IMG/VR virus record: IMGVR_UViG_3300033150_001736
Coordinates: 39,027-103,026 of that record
From: a virus
Reading direction: 5' to 3' (one strand)
Length of the DNA stretch: 64,000 nucleotides
The position numbers were made by a program, and so were the translations under genes. The notes under the pieces were generated by a model, which worked only from the letters and a program-made list of their open reading frames with translations, was not told the DNA's origin and did not search any database. The first letter of the stretch is position 1. Each line of letters opens with the position of its first letter. Of the stretch, positions 6,666-16,151 are shown one piece after another.

Positions 6666-8666
6666 ATGACACAATATATTGAGCCTGGAACTTATATAAC
6701 TGAGTTGTTTAAACCTCAAGCTGTTATTCCTCCTGGTTTGGGTTTGAATCTAGTTATTGTAGGAGTAGGGAGTAAACAAAAGTCTATAGTCAATGAGGAA
6801 GTTTTGAGAGGAGGAATATATAATGAACTTTTGACTGTGTCCGGTACGTCTCCTCATTCAGCTACGTTGGTTAATACTTCAGATCAGAAAAAGGAAAACA
6901 CAACTATTTATGCTGATGGAATTGCTCTGACTTTGGATCAGTGGCAGTTTAATTCTGCTACTGAGGTTCAGATTCTTGATGCTTATTTTAATTCAGGAGC
7001 TACTTATACAATAGATTATGTAGCGATTGATTCATATATTGATGATCTTGATAATGAAATTCAAAGTGTGGATAAGGTGGGTTTGTTTTCTGGAAGTTCA
7101 AATTACAAAGAAAATGAGGATTTTCAAATAACAGGTGGTGATATTGATTGGACAATATTAACTGATGCGGAGTTTACTGGATTAAATACTGAAACTTTTG
7201 ATGTATCTACCAATAAAAATTTGAAGCTGAGTTTAGATGGAAAACCTTCTATAACGATTGATGTTTCTGCGACCGCATCTGATCCTGCAAATGCGACTGC
7301 GACTGAGATTGTTACTGACATTAATGCGGCTTTGGTGGCAAGTGGAGATTATGGAGCTGATTATGGATCGGTTGCTTCTGATGTTGGTGGAAAAGTTAAA
7401 CTTACTGCTCCAGGTCTTGATCCTTATGTCGGGATCAATTCTATAATAACTTTGTTTACCACAACTGATTCTGCTCTTGATACAATTTTTGGTTTGTCTG
7501 AAGATGATGCTCCTTATGAGTATAGAGGAACAGGAAAGAGACCTTTAGCTGGTCAAACATATTTTGTGGATTATAAAATAACTAGACCTAGCTCAGATTA
7601 TAATAAAGTAAGACAATTTAATAATGATATTGATTTTTACAATGACATAGGTTACCCGGCTGAGGGTAATACATTGGCTAATGCGGGAGAGTTGGCTTGG
7701 TCAAGAGGTGTTTTAACTCTGTTTGTTGTTCAGGTGGAAGATGCTGATGATGATGGGGTTTATACAAATTCTGATTTTATTACTGCAATTGATGCTCTTG
7801 TGGATGAGAGAGAGGCTACTGATATTGTGGTCTTGAGAAGTAATGCTACGATAAGAGCAAAGGTGAGAGATGTACTTACAAATGAGAGTGCGCAACTGAA
7901 ATCAAACTATAAGAGATATTGGTGTGGGATGCCAAGAGGATCATCTTTGGGAGATGTAGATACTCCTGATACGGCTATTTGGGTGGCCCAGAGAGAGTTT
8001 TCTGTCACCCCTGATTCAGTAGCAAGAGGAAGATTTATAGTTATCTTTCCTTCTGATTTACAACAGACGATTGTTGAGAATACAACAGAAAAAATTCTTG
8101 ATGTTGATTCTAATTATATGGCTACGATTCTTGCGGCCGAGACTGTAAGTTTTGAAAATGCAAGTAATAGTCTCTTTGGAAAAACTTTCTCAGGGTTGAC
8201 AGTTGAAAATAATCTCAGTAAGGCTGATATGAGATTTGCGGCGGCTAACGGTATAACTTGTGTTTTCCAGGAAGGGGGAGTATTGAAGTTGTTTGATGTT
8301 CTTACTACCGATGCTTCCGGGGATGCAAGATATGAAGAACCTTCAAGCTCTACACAGAAAGATAATTTAGCTTTCAAAATGATTGATGCTATTGATAATA
8401 ATTTAAAAGGGATAGTACCTGATAATCCTTCAGAATTTGTTGGTACTATTAAAGCGGTTGCTGGAGGAGTTATACTTGGAGAAATTGAATCTGGTAATAT
8501 TGGATACTATACAGATGATGATGGGAATGTGAGAGATATAGATTATAATGTTGATCTAGTAGCTTTCAGAGAAGCTGGTGATCCTAGAAATTATCGGTTG
8601 AGATACTACTTTAATTTGAGATATGTTGCTAAGAGATTCTTTGGTGAGTTCACCGTTACGATTTAA
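6666..8666 (+). CDS. Contractile tail sheath protein
   Basis: This 666-aa protein begins with the pattern typical of sheath proteins (TQYIEPGTYITELF, then LGLNLVIVGVG). It ends with a conserved-looking C-terminal strand-exchange region (RYYFNLRYVAKRFFGEFTVTI). The middle, about residues 50-290, holds inserted beta domains, giving a length in the usual sheath range. It is preceded by GGGAGGTC and followed, after one small relic, by the tail tube gene, the standard myovirus order. The sheath contracts around the tube to drive DNA delivery. Confidence 0.9.
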   Translation: MTQYIEPGTYITELFKPQAVIPPGLGLNLVIVGVGSKQKSIVNEEVLRGGIYNELLTVSGTSPHSATLVNTSDQKKENTTIYADGIALTLDQWQFNSATEVQILDAYFNSGATYTIDYVAIDSYIDDLDNEIQSVDKVGLFSGSSNYKENEDFQITGGDIDWTILTDAEFTGLNTETFDVSTNKNLKLSLDGKPSITIDVSATASDPANATATEIVTDINAALVASGDYGADYGSVASDVGGKVKLTAPGLDPYVGINSIITLFTTTDSALDTIFGLSEDDAPYEYRGTGKRPLAGQTYFVDYKITRPSSDYNKVRQFNNDIDFYNDIGYPAEGNTLANAGELAWSRGVLTLFVVQVEDADDDGVYTNSDFITAIDALVDEREATDIVVLRSNATIRAKVRDVLTNESAQLKSNYKRYWCGMPRGSSLGDVDTPDTAIWVAQREFSVTPDSVARGRFIVIFPSDLQQTIVENTTEKILDVDSNYMATILAAETVSFENASNSLFGKTFSGLTVENNLSKADMRFAAANGITCVFQEGGVLKLFDVLTTDASGDARYEEPSSSTQKDNLAFKMIDAIDNNLKGIVPDNPSEFVGTIKAVAGGVILGEIESGNIGYYTDDDGNVRDIDYNVDLVAFREAGDPRNYRLRYYFNLRYVAKRFFGEFTVTI

Positions 8667-8894
8667 GTGTTTGATGCTGTGTTGGGAGCTTTACAAGATG
8701 AATGTTATATTATATGAGAAGATGGAGAATATTCTTTGGCTCCTGGTTATGAAAACATATCTTTAGAGAAATTAAAAATGAAGATGCTGGAAGTTCCTTT
8801 AGTTACTATTTCAGGAAGAAATTTTAAGTTGAGTAACTTAGAAGATGTTGTTATTGAGCTTATTATAGAACAAACTATAGACTGGATTATATAA
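8667..8894 (+). pseudogene. Small ORF with one in-frame TGA between sheath and tube genes
   Basis: Directly after the sheath stop a frame opens with GTG at 8667 and continues to TAA at 8892, broken only by TGA at 8715. It reads FDAVLGALQDECYII, stop, EDGEYSLAPGYENISLEKLK and onward, ending in a plausible amphipathic helix. Trp at the TGA would make a natural Ile-Ile-Trp-Glu-Asp strand. No ribosome binding site is visible. This is either a gene lost by one TGG-to-TGA change or a readthrough case; I prefer decay. Confidence 0.4.
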
Positions 8895-8917
8895 AAATAA
8901 AATAGGAGGATAGTAAA

Positions 8918-9394
8918 ATGCCTGAAACTTTTCCAGTAAATAATCCCCCTGATACTTTGATAAAATCCTCACATGGGATACAAATTAAAGTAAGGGGAGA
9001 AACAATCGGAGCTATTGCGTCTTGGAGACCAGCAGATTATTCAAGGGAGATGAGACACATTTTTGAGTTGAATCCTTTGTCATCTGGTCATCCTATTGAT
9101 GTGGTTCCTGGGAACCTTGGTGGTTTTACACTTGATGTGGAAAGATATGATATCTGGCGTAGAGAGTTTGAAACTATCTTTGGTGGTGATGTAAGCTTGT
9201 ATGAAGCTCTTGGGAGACAGGATAATCCTTTTGAGATTTATCAGTATTTATGGCATCCTGATGGGTTCAAAGAATTGGTAGTATATAGAGGAACTTGGTT
9301 TAATCGTGTGGGTAGAGAGTATAGGGCTGATGGAGAAAGGACAGTTATGGTTAGAGCAGGGTTGACTTTTGTGAGGAGAGATAAAGTGATATAA
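8918..9394 (+). CDS. Tail tube protein
   Basis: This 158-aa protein follows the sheath gene, has a strong TAGGAGG site, and shows features of the gp19/Hcp-like tube fold: an N-terminal loop (residues 1-18), strands IQIKVRGETIGAIASW, and a C-terminal strand RVGREYRADGERTVMVRAGLTFVR. It forms the rigid inner tube inside the sheath. Order sheath, tube, chaperones, tape measure supports the call. Confidence 0.85.
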   Translation: MPETFPVNNPPDTLIKSSHGIQIKVRGETIGAIASWRPADYSREMRHIFELNPLSSGHPIDVVPGNLGGFTLDVERYDIWRREFETIFGGDVSLYEALGRQDNPFEIYQYLWHPDGFKELVVYRGTWFNRVGREYRADGERTVMVRAGLTFVRRDKVI

Positions 9395-9450
9395 AACTTT
9401 CTTTTTTTTAAGACAAAGCAAACTTTAAAATTAATCAAAGGAGGATTGTA

Positions 9451-9978
9451 ATGGGAGACATTTTAAAAGATTTAGGTGAACTGTTTTTGAAGGGTTTTGT
9501 GGAAGATGAAGTTGAGATTTCCGGGTTCAAATTCAAATTGAGAACTCTTGATGAACAAGAATCTATATGGAGAGATAAATACACTGATCTCTCCATGAAT
9601 ACTTCTTTTTTATCATCCAGGAGAGTTCCTACATTGGCTATATCTATTCGGGAAATTAATGGAAAAAAAGTTAAAGATATAGTTGATATTAGTGAAGAAG
9701 AAAAGAAGAAGTATGAAGATAAAGAAGATAATTATAAGTATTTGGTAGCAGAGAAAGTTAAAGATTTTCTTCTTGAAGCTCCTCCTTCATTCATTGATAA
9801 ACTCTGGTCTAAGTATCAGGAATTGGAAAGTAGATCATCTACGTTTTTGGGGGATATAAAAGACCCTGAGTTTTTTCGTAAAGAGGGGAAAGGAAAATCC
9901 CCTTCTAATGATGAAACTGGAAGTGATGAAGCAAATGAATCTGCTCCCAACGGAGGAGAGAGTAGGCAAGCTCTCTGA
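9451..9978 (+). CDS. Tail assembly chaperone, upstream frame
   Basis: This gene encodes 175 aa with an AAAGGAGG site. It is an acidic/basic helical protein of the size of lambda gpG-like chaperones, with a disordered Ser/Glu/Asn-rich tail (about residues 140-175). It lies between tube and tape measure, where phages encode two chaperones in overlapping frames that bind the tape measure during tail assembly. The last 71 bases overlap the next ORF, consistent with that arrangement. Confidence 0.75.
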   Translation: MGDILKDLGELFLKGFVEDEVEISGFKFKLRTLDEQESIWRDKYTDLSMNTSFLSSRRVPTLAISIREINGKKVKDIVDISEEEKKKYEDKEDNYKYLVAEKVKDFLLEAPPSFIDKLWSKYQELESRSSTFLGDIKDPEFFRKEGKGKSPSNDETGSDEANESAPNGGESRQAL

Positions 9979-10375
9979 TTTTCAATGGATAATTTTATAT
10001 AAATATATTCAGGAAAGAAAAAATAATGAATTGGAAAATTATCTTACTATCATTCATAGAGTTCTCGGTACTGATGTTTTGGGAGATGATAAACTGATTC
10101 CTCTAACAGCGTTTATGAATGTGGATATGTTCAAAGAATTAATTAAGCAAAGAGAGATAGATGGAGAAGTGGATTCTGATCTTCTATCAGAAGATATAGA
10201 CCTGAAAGCTCAACAGATGTTTGAGAGTGATATAGAAGGAGCTTTTACAGAGGAAGATTGGAAGAAGATGGAAGAATATGAAATGAAGAAAAGAGAAGAA
10301 TGGGAACGTCTTGAAAAAATAGCAGGAATAAAAGTGATTGAAAAAGGTGAGGACATAGAAGATGCCTCCGACTAA
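9908..10375 (+). CDS. Tail assembly chaperone, downstream frame (possible frameshift product)
   Basis: This 155-aa frame has ATG codons at 9908, 9911 and 9926 but is open from 9860, so it overlaps the upstream chaperone over 9860-9978. It is in the +1 frame relative to that gene, so a fusion would need +1 or -2 slippage rather than the common -1. Independent initiation at 9908 is possible: AAAGGA lies 13 bases upstream. The protein is acidic and helical, ending in a Glu/Lys-rich segment, and it overlaps the tape measure start by 14 bases. Confidence 0.7.
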   Translation: MMKLEVMKQMNLLPTEERVGKLSDFQWIILYKYIQERKNNELENYLTIIHRVLGTDVLGDDKLIPLTAFMNVDMFKELIKQREIDGEVDSDLLSEDIDLKAQQMFESDIEGAFTEEDWKKMEEYEMKKREEWERLEKIAGIKVIEKGEDIEDASD

Positions 10376-12488
10376 TAAAGAATTACAAGAGCAAATTGAA
10401 ATTCTTGACCATCTTGGTAGAGTAATGAAAAGTACTACTGGTTCTGTGGATTCAACTGTTGATGCTACTAATGAATTAGGTGAAAGAATTGAAGATGCTG
10501 GAGAGAGAGTTGAAAGGTTAAAAAATAAATTATCTGATCTCAGAATAGCTTTTCAACAAGGAGTTGAAGTTAATCAAGAGATGCAGGATGCTATGGAAAA
10601 TCTTGGTATAAAGTTTAAGACTTTTACAGAAGAAGATATGAAAAAAATGAAGGATAATATAGATGTATTAAAACAAAGATGGAGTGAATTACCAGAGCAT
10701 GTAAAAAAGAAAGTTAATGAAATGGAAGCTGAATTGAAGAGGTTGAGTAGTGGAACTGAAAGTTTAATAAAGAGAGTTGGAAAAATTACAGCAGAAGGAG
10801 CAAGAAGTACGGTACAGCAAGTTGGTGCTATAACTCAAAGTGAGATATCTAATTTAATTCCTGGTGGTAGGGCAATGATGAAATTTGGAATATGGGGAAT
10901 ATTGCTTGGAGCAGCTTTTGCGGGAGTTGAAAGATTTAGAGCAGAAAGATCACAAATTGTAAATGAATGGAGAAGAATGACATTTGCAGTAGGTGAAGGT
11001 GTTGGTAAAGTTACAGCAGATGTTTCTTCTTTAGGAAGTCAGTTTGATGCTTTTAGAGAAAAATGGCAATTTGTGATGACTGAAGAACAGATGGTTAAAG
11101 TTATGGGTGGAGTAGGTGGAGTTTTGGATCAATTTCAAGGAAATATTGGTGGTGTGACAAGTGAAATGGATAATCTTATTATGACTACTACTAATTTAGA
11201 TTTAGTGATGGGTACTCAATATGGATCAACAGTCAATCAGCTTACTAATATGATGACTCAATATAATGTGAATGTGCAGAGAACAGTAGGAAATATGGAT
11301 AATCTTGCAAGTAAGTTTGAAGATAATATAGGGCCGACAAATTTATGGTTGCAGAATGTTATGGATTTACAGTCCAGGTTAGGGTCTCTTGGAAAAGATT
11401 TAGGAAGAGTAGGAGAAACTTTAGATATTACAGGTGAAGCTTCTCAGAGATTGGGTGGTGGTATGACTCAGGCCAGAAAGGCTACTGAAGAAATAATGGG
11501 GATTTTTGGAAAAGTTGATATTCCTTTTCAGTATTTATTGGGAGGAAGGATTGCTGGTGAGGGTGCTGGAGCTATGGAGAGAATTTTTGCTTTTAGAAGA
11601 CAGGCTAGGTTTGCTGGAATTGAGGGAAAGTTACAACCTGAAATGTTTATGCAACTCTTGGAAACTGTGGCTCCAGGATTAAGAACAGCTAGAACAGGAG
11701 AAGATGTAAGAAAGCAGTTGTTTGCGGCTGAGAAAATGTTGGGATTATCTGAAGAAACTACTACCATTCTTGAGGAATTATTTACTACAGCTGAGGACGA
11801 ACCTAGAAGCAGGAAAGAAATGTTGAAAGCTTTATCTAAGAGTGGTGATTTGAGTGAATCAATGAAAAGTGATGCTGAAAAATTGAGGAACTCTTTAAAA
11901 GAAAATGTGGGGGCAGTTGAAAGAGCTATAGGAGAATTAAAAGATATAATATTTAATCTTTTAGGTTTGATATTAAGTGCTATTCTTGGAGGTATTGCAG
12001 TTTTGGCCGCTCCTGACAGAAAGGCTGCCGCTGAAGCTTATATGAATATATTGGGAGGGAAAACTAATGTAATTATATCTTCTCTTAAAGGATTAGGAAA
12101 GACAGCAGGAGCTTTTCAGATTGTTAAAGATTTGGAAAGGATATATGGGGCAGGATCACCTTTAACAGAAGAGGAAGTAAGTGCAATTTGGAAAGAACAT
12201 GAATCTACTACTCTTGAAGGAAGAGCTAGACCATTGCTTTTTGACATTCCAGAGGGAACAGAAAAGTCCAAATCTCTTTCATCTGCTTTTGAAGCTTTTA
12301 GAATGAGAGAAATTGGAGAAGGTCTTAAAAAAAGTAGATTTGATTTTTATGATGTAACTAAGGAAGGTGGGCAATTAGTAATAAAAGCAAATATTGTAAT
12401 GGATGAGAATACTTCAAGTAAATTGAGTTCTAAGTTAAATACAAGTGGAAAAGATTCTGAACCGATTCCATCAGCTCCTACAGAGTAA
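10362..12488 (+). CDS. Tape measure protein
   Basis: This 708-aa protein is mostly helical, with an N-terminal coiled coil (about residues 1-135). It has hydrophobic segments near 172-190 (MKFGIWGILLGAAFAGV) and near 528-548 (FNLLGLILSAILGGIAVLAA), as in tape measures that insert into the host membrane. Its position after the overlapping chaperones is diagnostic. Length is at the short end and predicts a tail on the order of 100 nm by the usual scaling of roughly 0.15 nm per residue. No lytic transglycosylase motif was seen. Confidence 0.85.
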   Translation: MPPTNKELQEQIEILDHLGRVMKSTTGSVDSTVDATNELGERIEDAGERVERLKNKLSDLRIAFQQGVEVNQEMQDAMENLGIKFKTFTEEDMKKMKDNIDVLKQRWSELPEHVKKKVNEMEAELKRLSSGTESLIKRVGKITAEGARSTVQQVGAITQSEISNLIPGGRAMMKFGIWGILLGAAFAGVERFRAERSQIVNEWRRMTFAVGEGVGKVTADVSSLGSQFDAFREKWQFVMTEEQMVKVMGGVGGVLDQFQGNIGGVTSEMDNLIMTTTNLDLVMGTQYGSTVNQLTNMMTQYNVNVQRTVGNMDNLASKFEDNIGPTNLWLQNVMDLQSRLGSLGKDLGRVGETLDITGEASQRLGGGMTQARKATEEIMGIFGKVDIPFQYLLGGRIAGEGAGAMERIFAFRRQARFAGIEGKLQPEMFMQLLETVAPGLRTARTGEDVRKQLFAAEKMLGLSEETTTILEELFTTAEDEPRSRKEMLKALSKSGDLSESMKSDAEKLRNSLKENVGAVERAIGELKDIIFNLLGLILSAILGGIAVLAAPDRKAAAEAYMNILGGKTNVIISSLKGLGKTAGAFQIVKDLERIYGAGSPLTEEEVSAIWKEHESTTLEGRARPLLFDIPEGTEKSKSLSSAFEAFRMREIGEGLKKSRFDFYDVTKEGGQLVIKANIVMDENTSSKLSSKLNTSGKDSEPIPSAPTE

Positions 12489-12493
12489 ATACA

Positions 12494-13240
12494 ATGACTG
12501 ATTTTTTATCTACATATGACACAGATAGTTTATTACGGAATATACTGTCAAGAGAAGTTTCACAATACGGGGTTTCCAGAATACCTTTCTGGTTTGGTAG
12601 TACAAAGAGTACAGGGATCAGAGTTTCTGATTTGGTTGAGGATGAAACTTTTAGGATAAATTTTGAAGCTTTGAGAAAGATGCTAAGATTGAAAGTTAAT
12701 CCTAATTCAATAGAAATAACTCCTTATATAAGATTTGCAGAATCAAGGACCAATGCAGGAAGGATTTATTATCATTGGGTGAATGAAGAAGGAAAGGCAG
12801 TAGATATATATGAAATTTCAATGAGAGGTCAAACAGGAAATCTTTTGCCAGGAAATGCTGAAGCTAAAAGGAAACTTTATTTGTGGATGAAATTAAGGGA
12901 ACTTTCTTATGAACCTAGAGTGTTTAAAAGTACAGAAATTACTGAAGATAGAGTTAGAGTTGGACCTGAATTTCAAACAATTACAAGTGAAAAAACTAAA
13001 GAAATAAAAAATGAGTTTTTCATATTTGTTAGAACTGTTAGTTTACCGACTCTTATTATGTTTACAGGATTCTTCAAGACTCCAATAGTTATAACAGAAA
13101 GAGCAGAGGATCAGTATAACATTGAATGGAGCTTTACTTTTGGAGTTACTAATGTATATCCAAGATTAGAAACTTTATCTAAGGTAGCTATGATACCTTT
13201 TTTCCCACAATTATTGCATAGAGTGTTTGGAGAAACTTGA
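12494..13240 (+). CDS. Tail/baseplate protein following the tape measure
   Basis: This gene encodes 248 aa, beginning six bases after the tape measure stop and coupled by TGATG to the hub gene. It is beta-rich, with a SIEITPYIRFAESRT segment and a hydrophobic C-terminal part (LIMFTGFFKTPIVI, then WSFTFGVTNVYPR). In other contractile tails this slot holds the peptidoglycan-hydrolase-like or LysM-like hub partner or distal tail protein. No LysM or catalytic motif is visible, so the call rests on position. Confidence 0.65.
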   Translation: MTDFLSTYDTDSLLRNILSREVSQYGVSRIPFWFGSTKSTGIRVSDLVEDETFRINFEALRKMLRLKVNPNSIEITPYIRFAESRTNAGRIYYHWVNEEGKAVDIYEISMRGQTGNLLPGNAEAKRKLYLWMKLRELSYEPRVFKSTEITEDRVRVGPEFQTITSEKTKEIKNEFFIFVRTVSLPTLIMFTGFFKTPIVITERAEDQYNIEWSFTFGVTNVYPRLETLSKVAMIPFFPQLLHRVFGET

Positions 13241-15180
13241 TGGCTCTTCAAAGTAAAAATATAGAGCTTAGAGTTTATATTGATGGTGTTAATGTTACAG
13301 AAAGATGTACCGGAGTAAGTGGTGTATCTTATCAGTTGAATAATCCTTCTTATTGTACTATTACTTTAGAATGTCCTGATTTTGATTTTCTTATTACTGA
13401 AGAAGATTTACAGAAAATAGATAATGCTAGAAAGACTAAAACTTTTAATAGTTTAACCTTCAATAATAAGTTTAAAAACTCTTTCTTGCCTGAACTAGCA
13501 GAAAAGACTTATGGATCAATAGCTAAAGGTGAAGCTGGTGGAACGGGTGAAGTAAAACCTAAATTTTTATATAAATTTGGTTTATTTAATCATGTAGTTC
13601 CGGTTCGAGCTAACGTAAGAGTTTTTGTTAAAGTAAATGGGATATGGTATTATGTTTTTACAGGAGTGGTAAATGGAAGATCATTCACTGTTGATGAAAA
13701 TGGTAGATATTTTGTTACCTATCAGGTTATAGATGTCTTTTGGTTCTTGAAGAGATCAACTCAAAGTACTTCTCTAGGAATATATGAACCAGCTAATCTT
13801 GTAGAATTTTTCAAAAATTATATAAAAATTGTGTCAAGAAAGACTAATAATGAAGATAAAGATTTGATAAGGGTTGTAAATGATACAGATGGGATATTTG
13901 CTATTCCTAATATTAACTATAGCATTACAAGATTTGGAATTAAGGAAAGAGAATTTATCCCGGCACTTATTTATACAGTTTATGGGGATGTTCCTTTGGA
14001 TATATCTAGTTATGGAGATGAAACAGAATCTATTAAAATAGGTGAAAATATAATTGAAAGGAATACAAATTCTTCTGGTCTTTGGAGTTTGCATCAGATT
14101 GAAGTTGGTGTGTTTGGACAAGGTGCTGAAAATTTCAGATCAACTTTGGATACTCTTTATAGTGGAAGAGGATGGAGAGGAAAAATCAGGACTATTCAGG
14201 ATTTATCAGTTTGGGATGATATAGTAGGAAATGTAGTGAGAAGGGAAGATGTAAGGGATTTAGCTGTTGTTGAAAATGAACCTGTTCCTGGTGAAAGTAC
14301 TTCGATGGATGAGGTTGTTGATATTATTGGAAAAGGAACAAGAAACACAGGTCTTTATCCAGCAGGAGGACAAGGACTGAAAATTCTTATGCCTGGCTCA
14401 TTGACTTCAGAAATTTATAATAAGTTGATCCCTTCTGATATTAAGAGTGAATCATTGGAATTTCATAATTTTCAAACAAGATTGCAAGCCTTTTCTTGGA
14501 TTGTTCAGAGAAGGACTGATATGTTTTTCTATAGCAGTCCTAAAGGACATTTAGTGGTGGAACTTCCTATGTATGATGTAGATCATTATGGAAGAGATGG
14601 TTGGAGAATTTTTACAAGAAATGATTGGTCAGGATCATTCTCTGATAACGAAAATCTTGATGGTCTTTTTTCAGTAGCAAGGGCTACTCCTCAAGTTGGT
14701 GCTGATGATCTTAGTATTGCTGGAAATCCTGCTGTAGTAGATATAATTCCTGAAGCTCAAGGAGCAATAAGTGAAGAATTAGTTCATAAGATAGGAGTTA
14801 GATATTTGGATAATGATGTTGGGTTTGGTTATATTCCTAATGATTCGAGGGCTGCTGAAATTAAAGCTAGAATTATTTTAAGTTTAGCTAACAGAAAGTC
14901 TTATACTGGAAATGTATCTTTAATTTTTGATCCTAGAATAATGTTGAATAGACAAGTTCAATTTAAAGAATTAGGAAGAGCAGGATTGGTTACAAGTCAA
15001 AGTACGAATTTGATTCCTGAGAATGCTCCTAGTGTAGATGTAAACTTGGGATATATGAGACAAAAAGGAGCAAATGGAAAATTTAGTATAGCTTTTGGAA
15101 CTGAGCTTAAAGATTTGTCTATAGAATATGATAGATTTTTCAACCCGGAAGTTTTTGATAAACCTAAAGAGGAAAGCTGA
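13240..15180 (+). CDS. Baseplate hub protein (gp27/XkdQ-like)
   Basis: This 646-aa protein starts at the ATG overlapping the preceding TGA. The first 60 residues (LRVYIDGVNVTERCTGVSG, then ITLECPDFDF) and the later VRVFVKVNGIWYYVFTGVV are typical of the beta-barrel hub domains that form the trimeric base of the tail tube. It is followed with a one-base overlap by the OB-fold spike gene, the usual pair. It has an insertion relative to minimal hub proteins (about residues 60-110 and 330-380). Confidence 0.7.
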   Translation: MALQSKNIELRVYIDGVNVTERCTGVSGVSYQLNNPSYCTITLECPDFDFLITEEDLQKIDNARKTKTFNSLTFNNKFKNSFLPELAEKTYGSIAKGEAGGTGEVKPKFLYKFGLFNHVVPVRANVRVFVKVNGIWYYVFTGVVNGRSFTVDENGRYFVTYQVIDVFWFLKRSTQSTSLGIYEPANLVEFFKNYIKIVSRKTNNEDKDLIRVVNDTDGIFAIPNINYSITRFGIKEREFIPALIYTVYGDVPLDISSYGDETESIKIGENIIERNTNSSGLWSLHQIEVGVFGQGAENFRSTLDTLYSGRGWRGKIRTIQDLSVWDDIVGNVVRREDVRDLAVVENEPVPGESTSMDEVVDIIGKGTRNTGLYPAGGQGLKILMPGSLTSEIYNKLIPSDIKSESLEFHNFQTRLQAFSWIVQRRTDMFFYSSPKGHLVVELPMYDVDHYGRDGWRIFTRNDWSGSFSDNENLDGLFSVARATPQVGADDLSIAGNPAVVDIIPEAQGAISEELVHKIGVRYLDNDVGFGYIPNDSRAAEIKARIILSLANRKSYTGNVSLIFDPRIMLNRQVQFKELGRAGLVTSQSTNLIPENAPSVDVNLGYMRQKGANGKFSIAFGTELKDLSIEYDRFFNPEVFDKPKEES

Positions 15181-16151
15181 TGGTTGTAGATATTTATAAC
15201 AGGTTGATAAGAGGTCATATTACATCTGTAGATATAAATAAAAATACTTGTACTGTTTTGTCGGCAGATAAATCAGGAGAATATGAATGTTATTTAAGTC
15301 ACCCTTTTATAAGTTCTACTTCAGGAATAAGATTTGCTCCAAGAGGAGGTGAAACTGTATTAGTAAGTTTTTCAGCTATAGGAGTTCCTACGATAGTGGG
15401 CTTTATATTGGAACAACAAAAAATAGAAGCTCAAAGAGCAAATAAAGATAAAGTTTTTTTTAGAGAATTAAAATCTAATGAATTAGTTATATATGGGGGA
15501 GCAACTGGAGATAGTGAGATTTATATAGATCAAAATGGTAATATACAAATAGGAGCAGGTGTAAGTGTTCTTAATCTTGATCCATTTAGAAGAACTATTG
15601 ACTTCATTACTGGTTCTTTGAGAGGGTCCACATTGAATGGTGTTAATGTAGATATGGGAAATGTGATAAGAGAGATAGCGGGACAGACTCAGGTAATTCC
15701 TGAAACCGTAGAATTTAGAGCACACGTTGAAACTAAGGATTTATCAGTTGTAGATGTAAAGTTTGGAAACGTGATAACTGATTCGGGAATACCTGATGTG
15801 AGTAGTAGAGCGCTTCCTAAAGTTTTTAGTTTGGTTACTTATGCAGGAATAGTTAAGTTAGGAGAAATATATGTGGATCAGGGAGGTTTAATAGAAGTGA
15901 CTTCCACGAATCAACTGAGTATTGATGCTCCTTTGATTCAGCTAGGAGGAAATCTTGCTCTTAGTTCTCTGGTAAAAGGAGAAGTATTGAATAGTCAATT
16001 AACAGAAATTATAAATATTTTGATTGAAGCTTTAGGAGCATTGAAACCAAAAGAGGGTTTTGAGAGTGTTCCTGCAACATTGATTACTCAATTAACTACT
16101 CTTTTAGGACAGATACCTTTGAATCTGTCTAGTTCAGTGAAGGTTAAATAA
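15180..16151 (+). CDS. Baseplate central spike protein with OB fold (gpV/gp45-like)
   Basis: This gene encodes 323 aa. Residues 5-85 match the OB-fold start of tail spikes: RLIRGHITSVDINKNTCTV, then RFAPRGGETVLVSFS and GVPTIVGFI. The middle part is repetitive beta (SEIYIDQNGNIQIGAG) and would form a triple-stranded needle. The C-terminus is helical. It starts on the last base of the hub gene stop. The protein would tip the tube and puncture the host envelope. Confidence 0.75.
   Translation: MVVDIYNRLIRGHITSVDINKNTCTVLSADKSGEYECYLSHPFISSTSGIRFAPRGGETVLVSFSAIGVPTIVGFILEQQKIEAQRANKDKVFFRELKSNELVIYGGATGDSEIYIDQNGNIQIGAGVSVLNLDPFRRTIDFITGSLRGSTLNGVNVDMGNVIREIAGQTQVIPETVEFRAHVETKDLSVVDVKFGNVITDSGIPDVSSRALPKVFSLVTYAGIVKLGEIYVDQGGLIEVTSTNQLSIDAPLIQLGGNLALSSLVKGEVLNSQLTEIINILIEALGALKPKEGFESVPATLITQLTTLLGQIPLNLSSSVKVK

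Noticed and set aside
8114-8377. 87-codon minus-strand frame inside the sheath gene
   Set aside because: Shadow of the coding frame; no ribosome site and no other minus-strand genes in the window.
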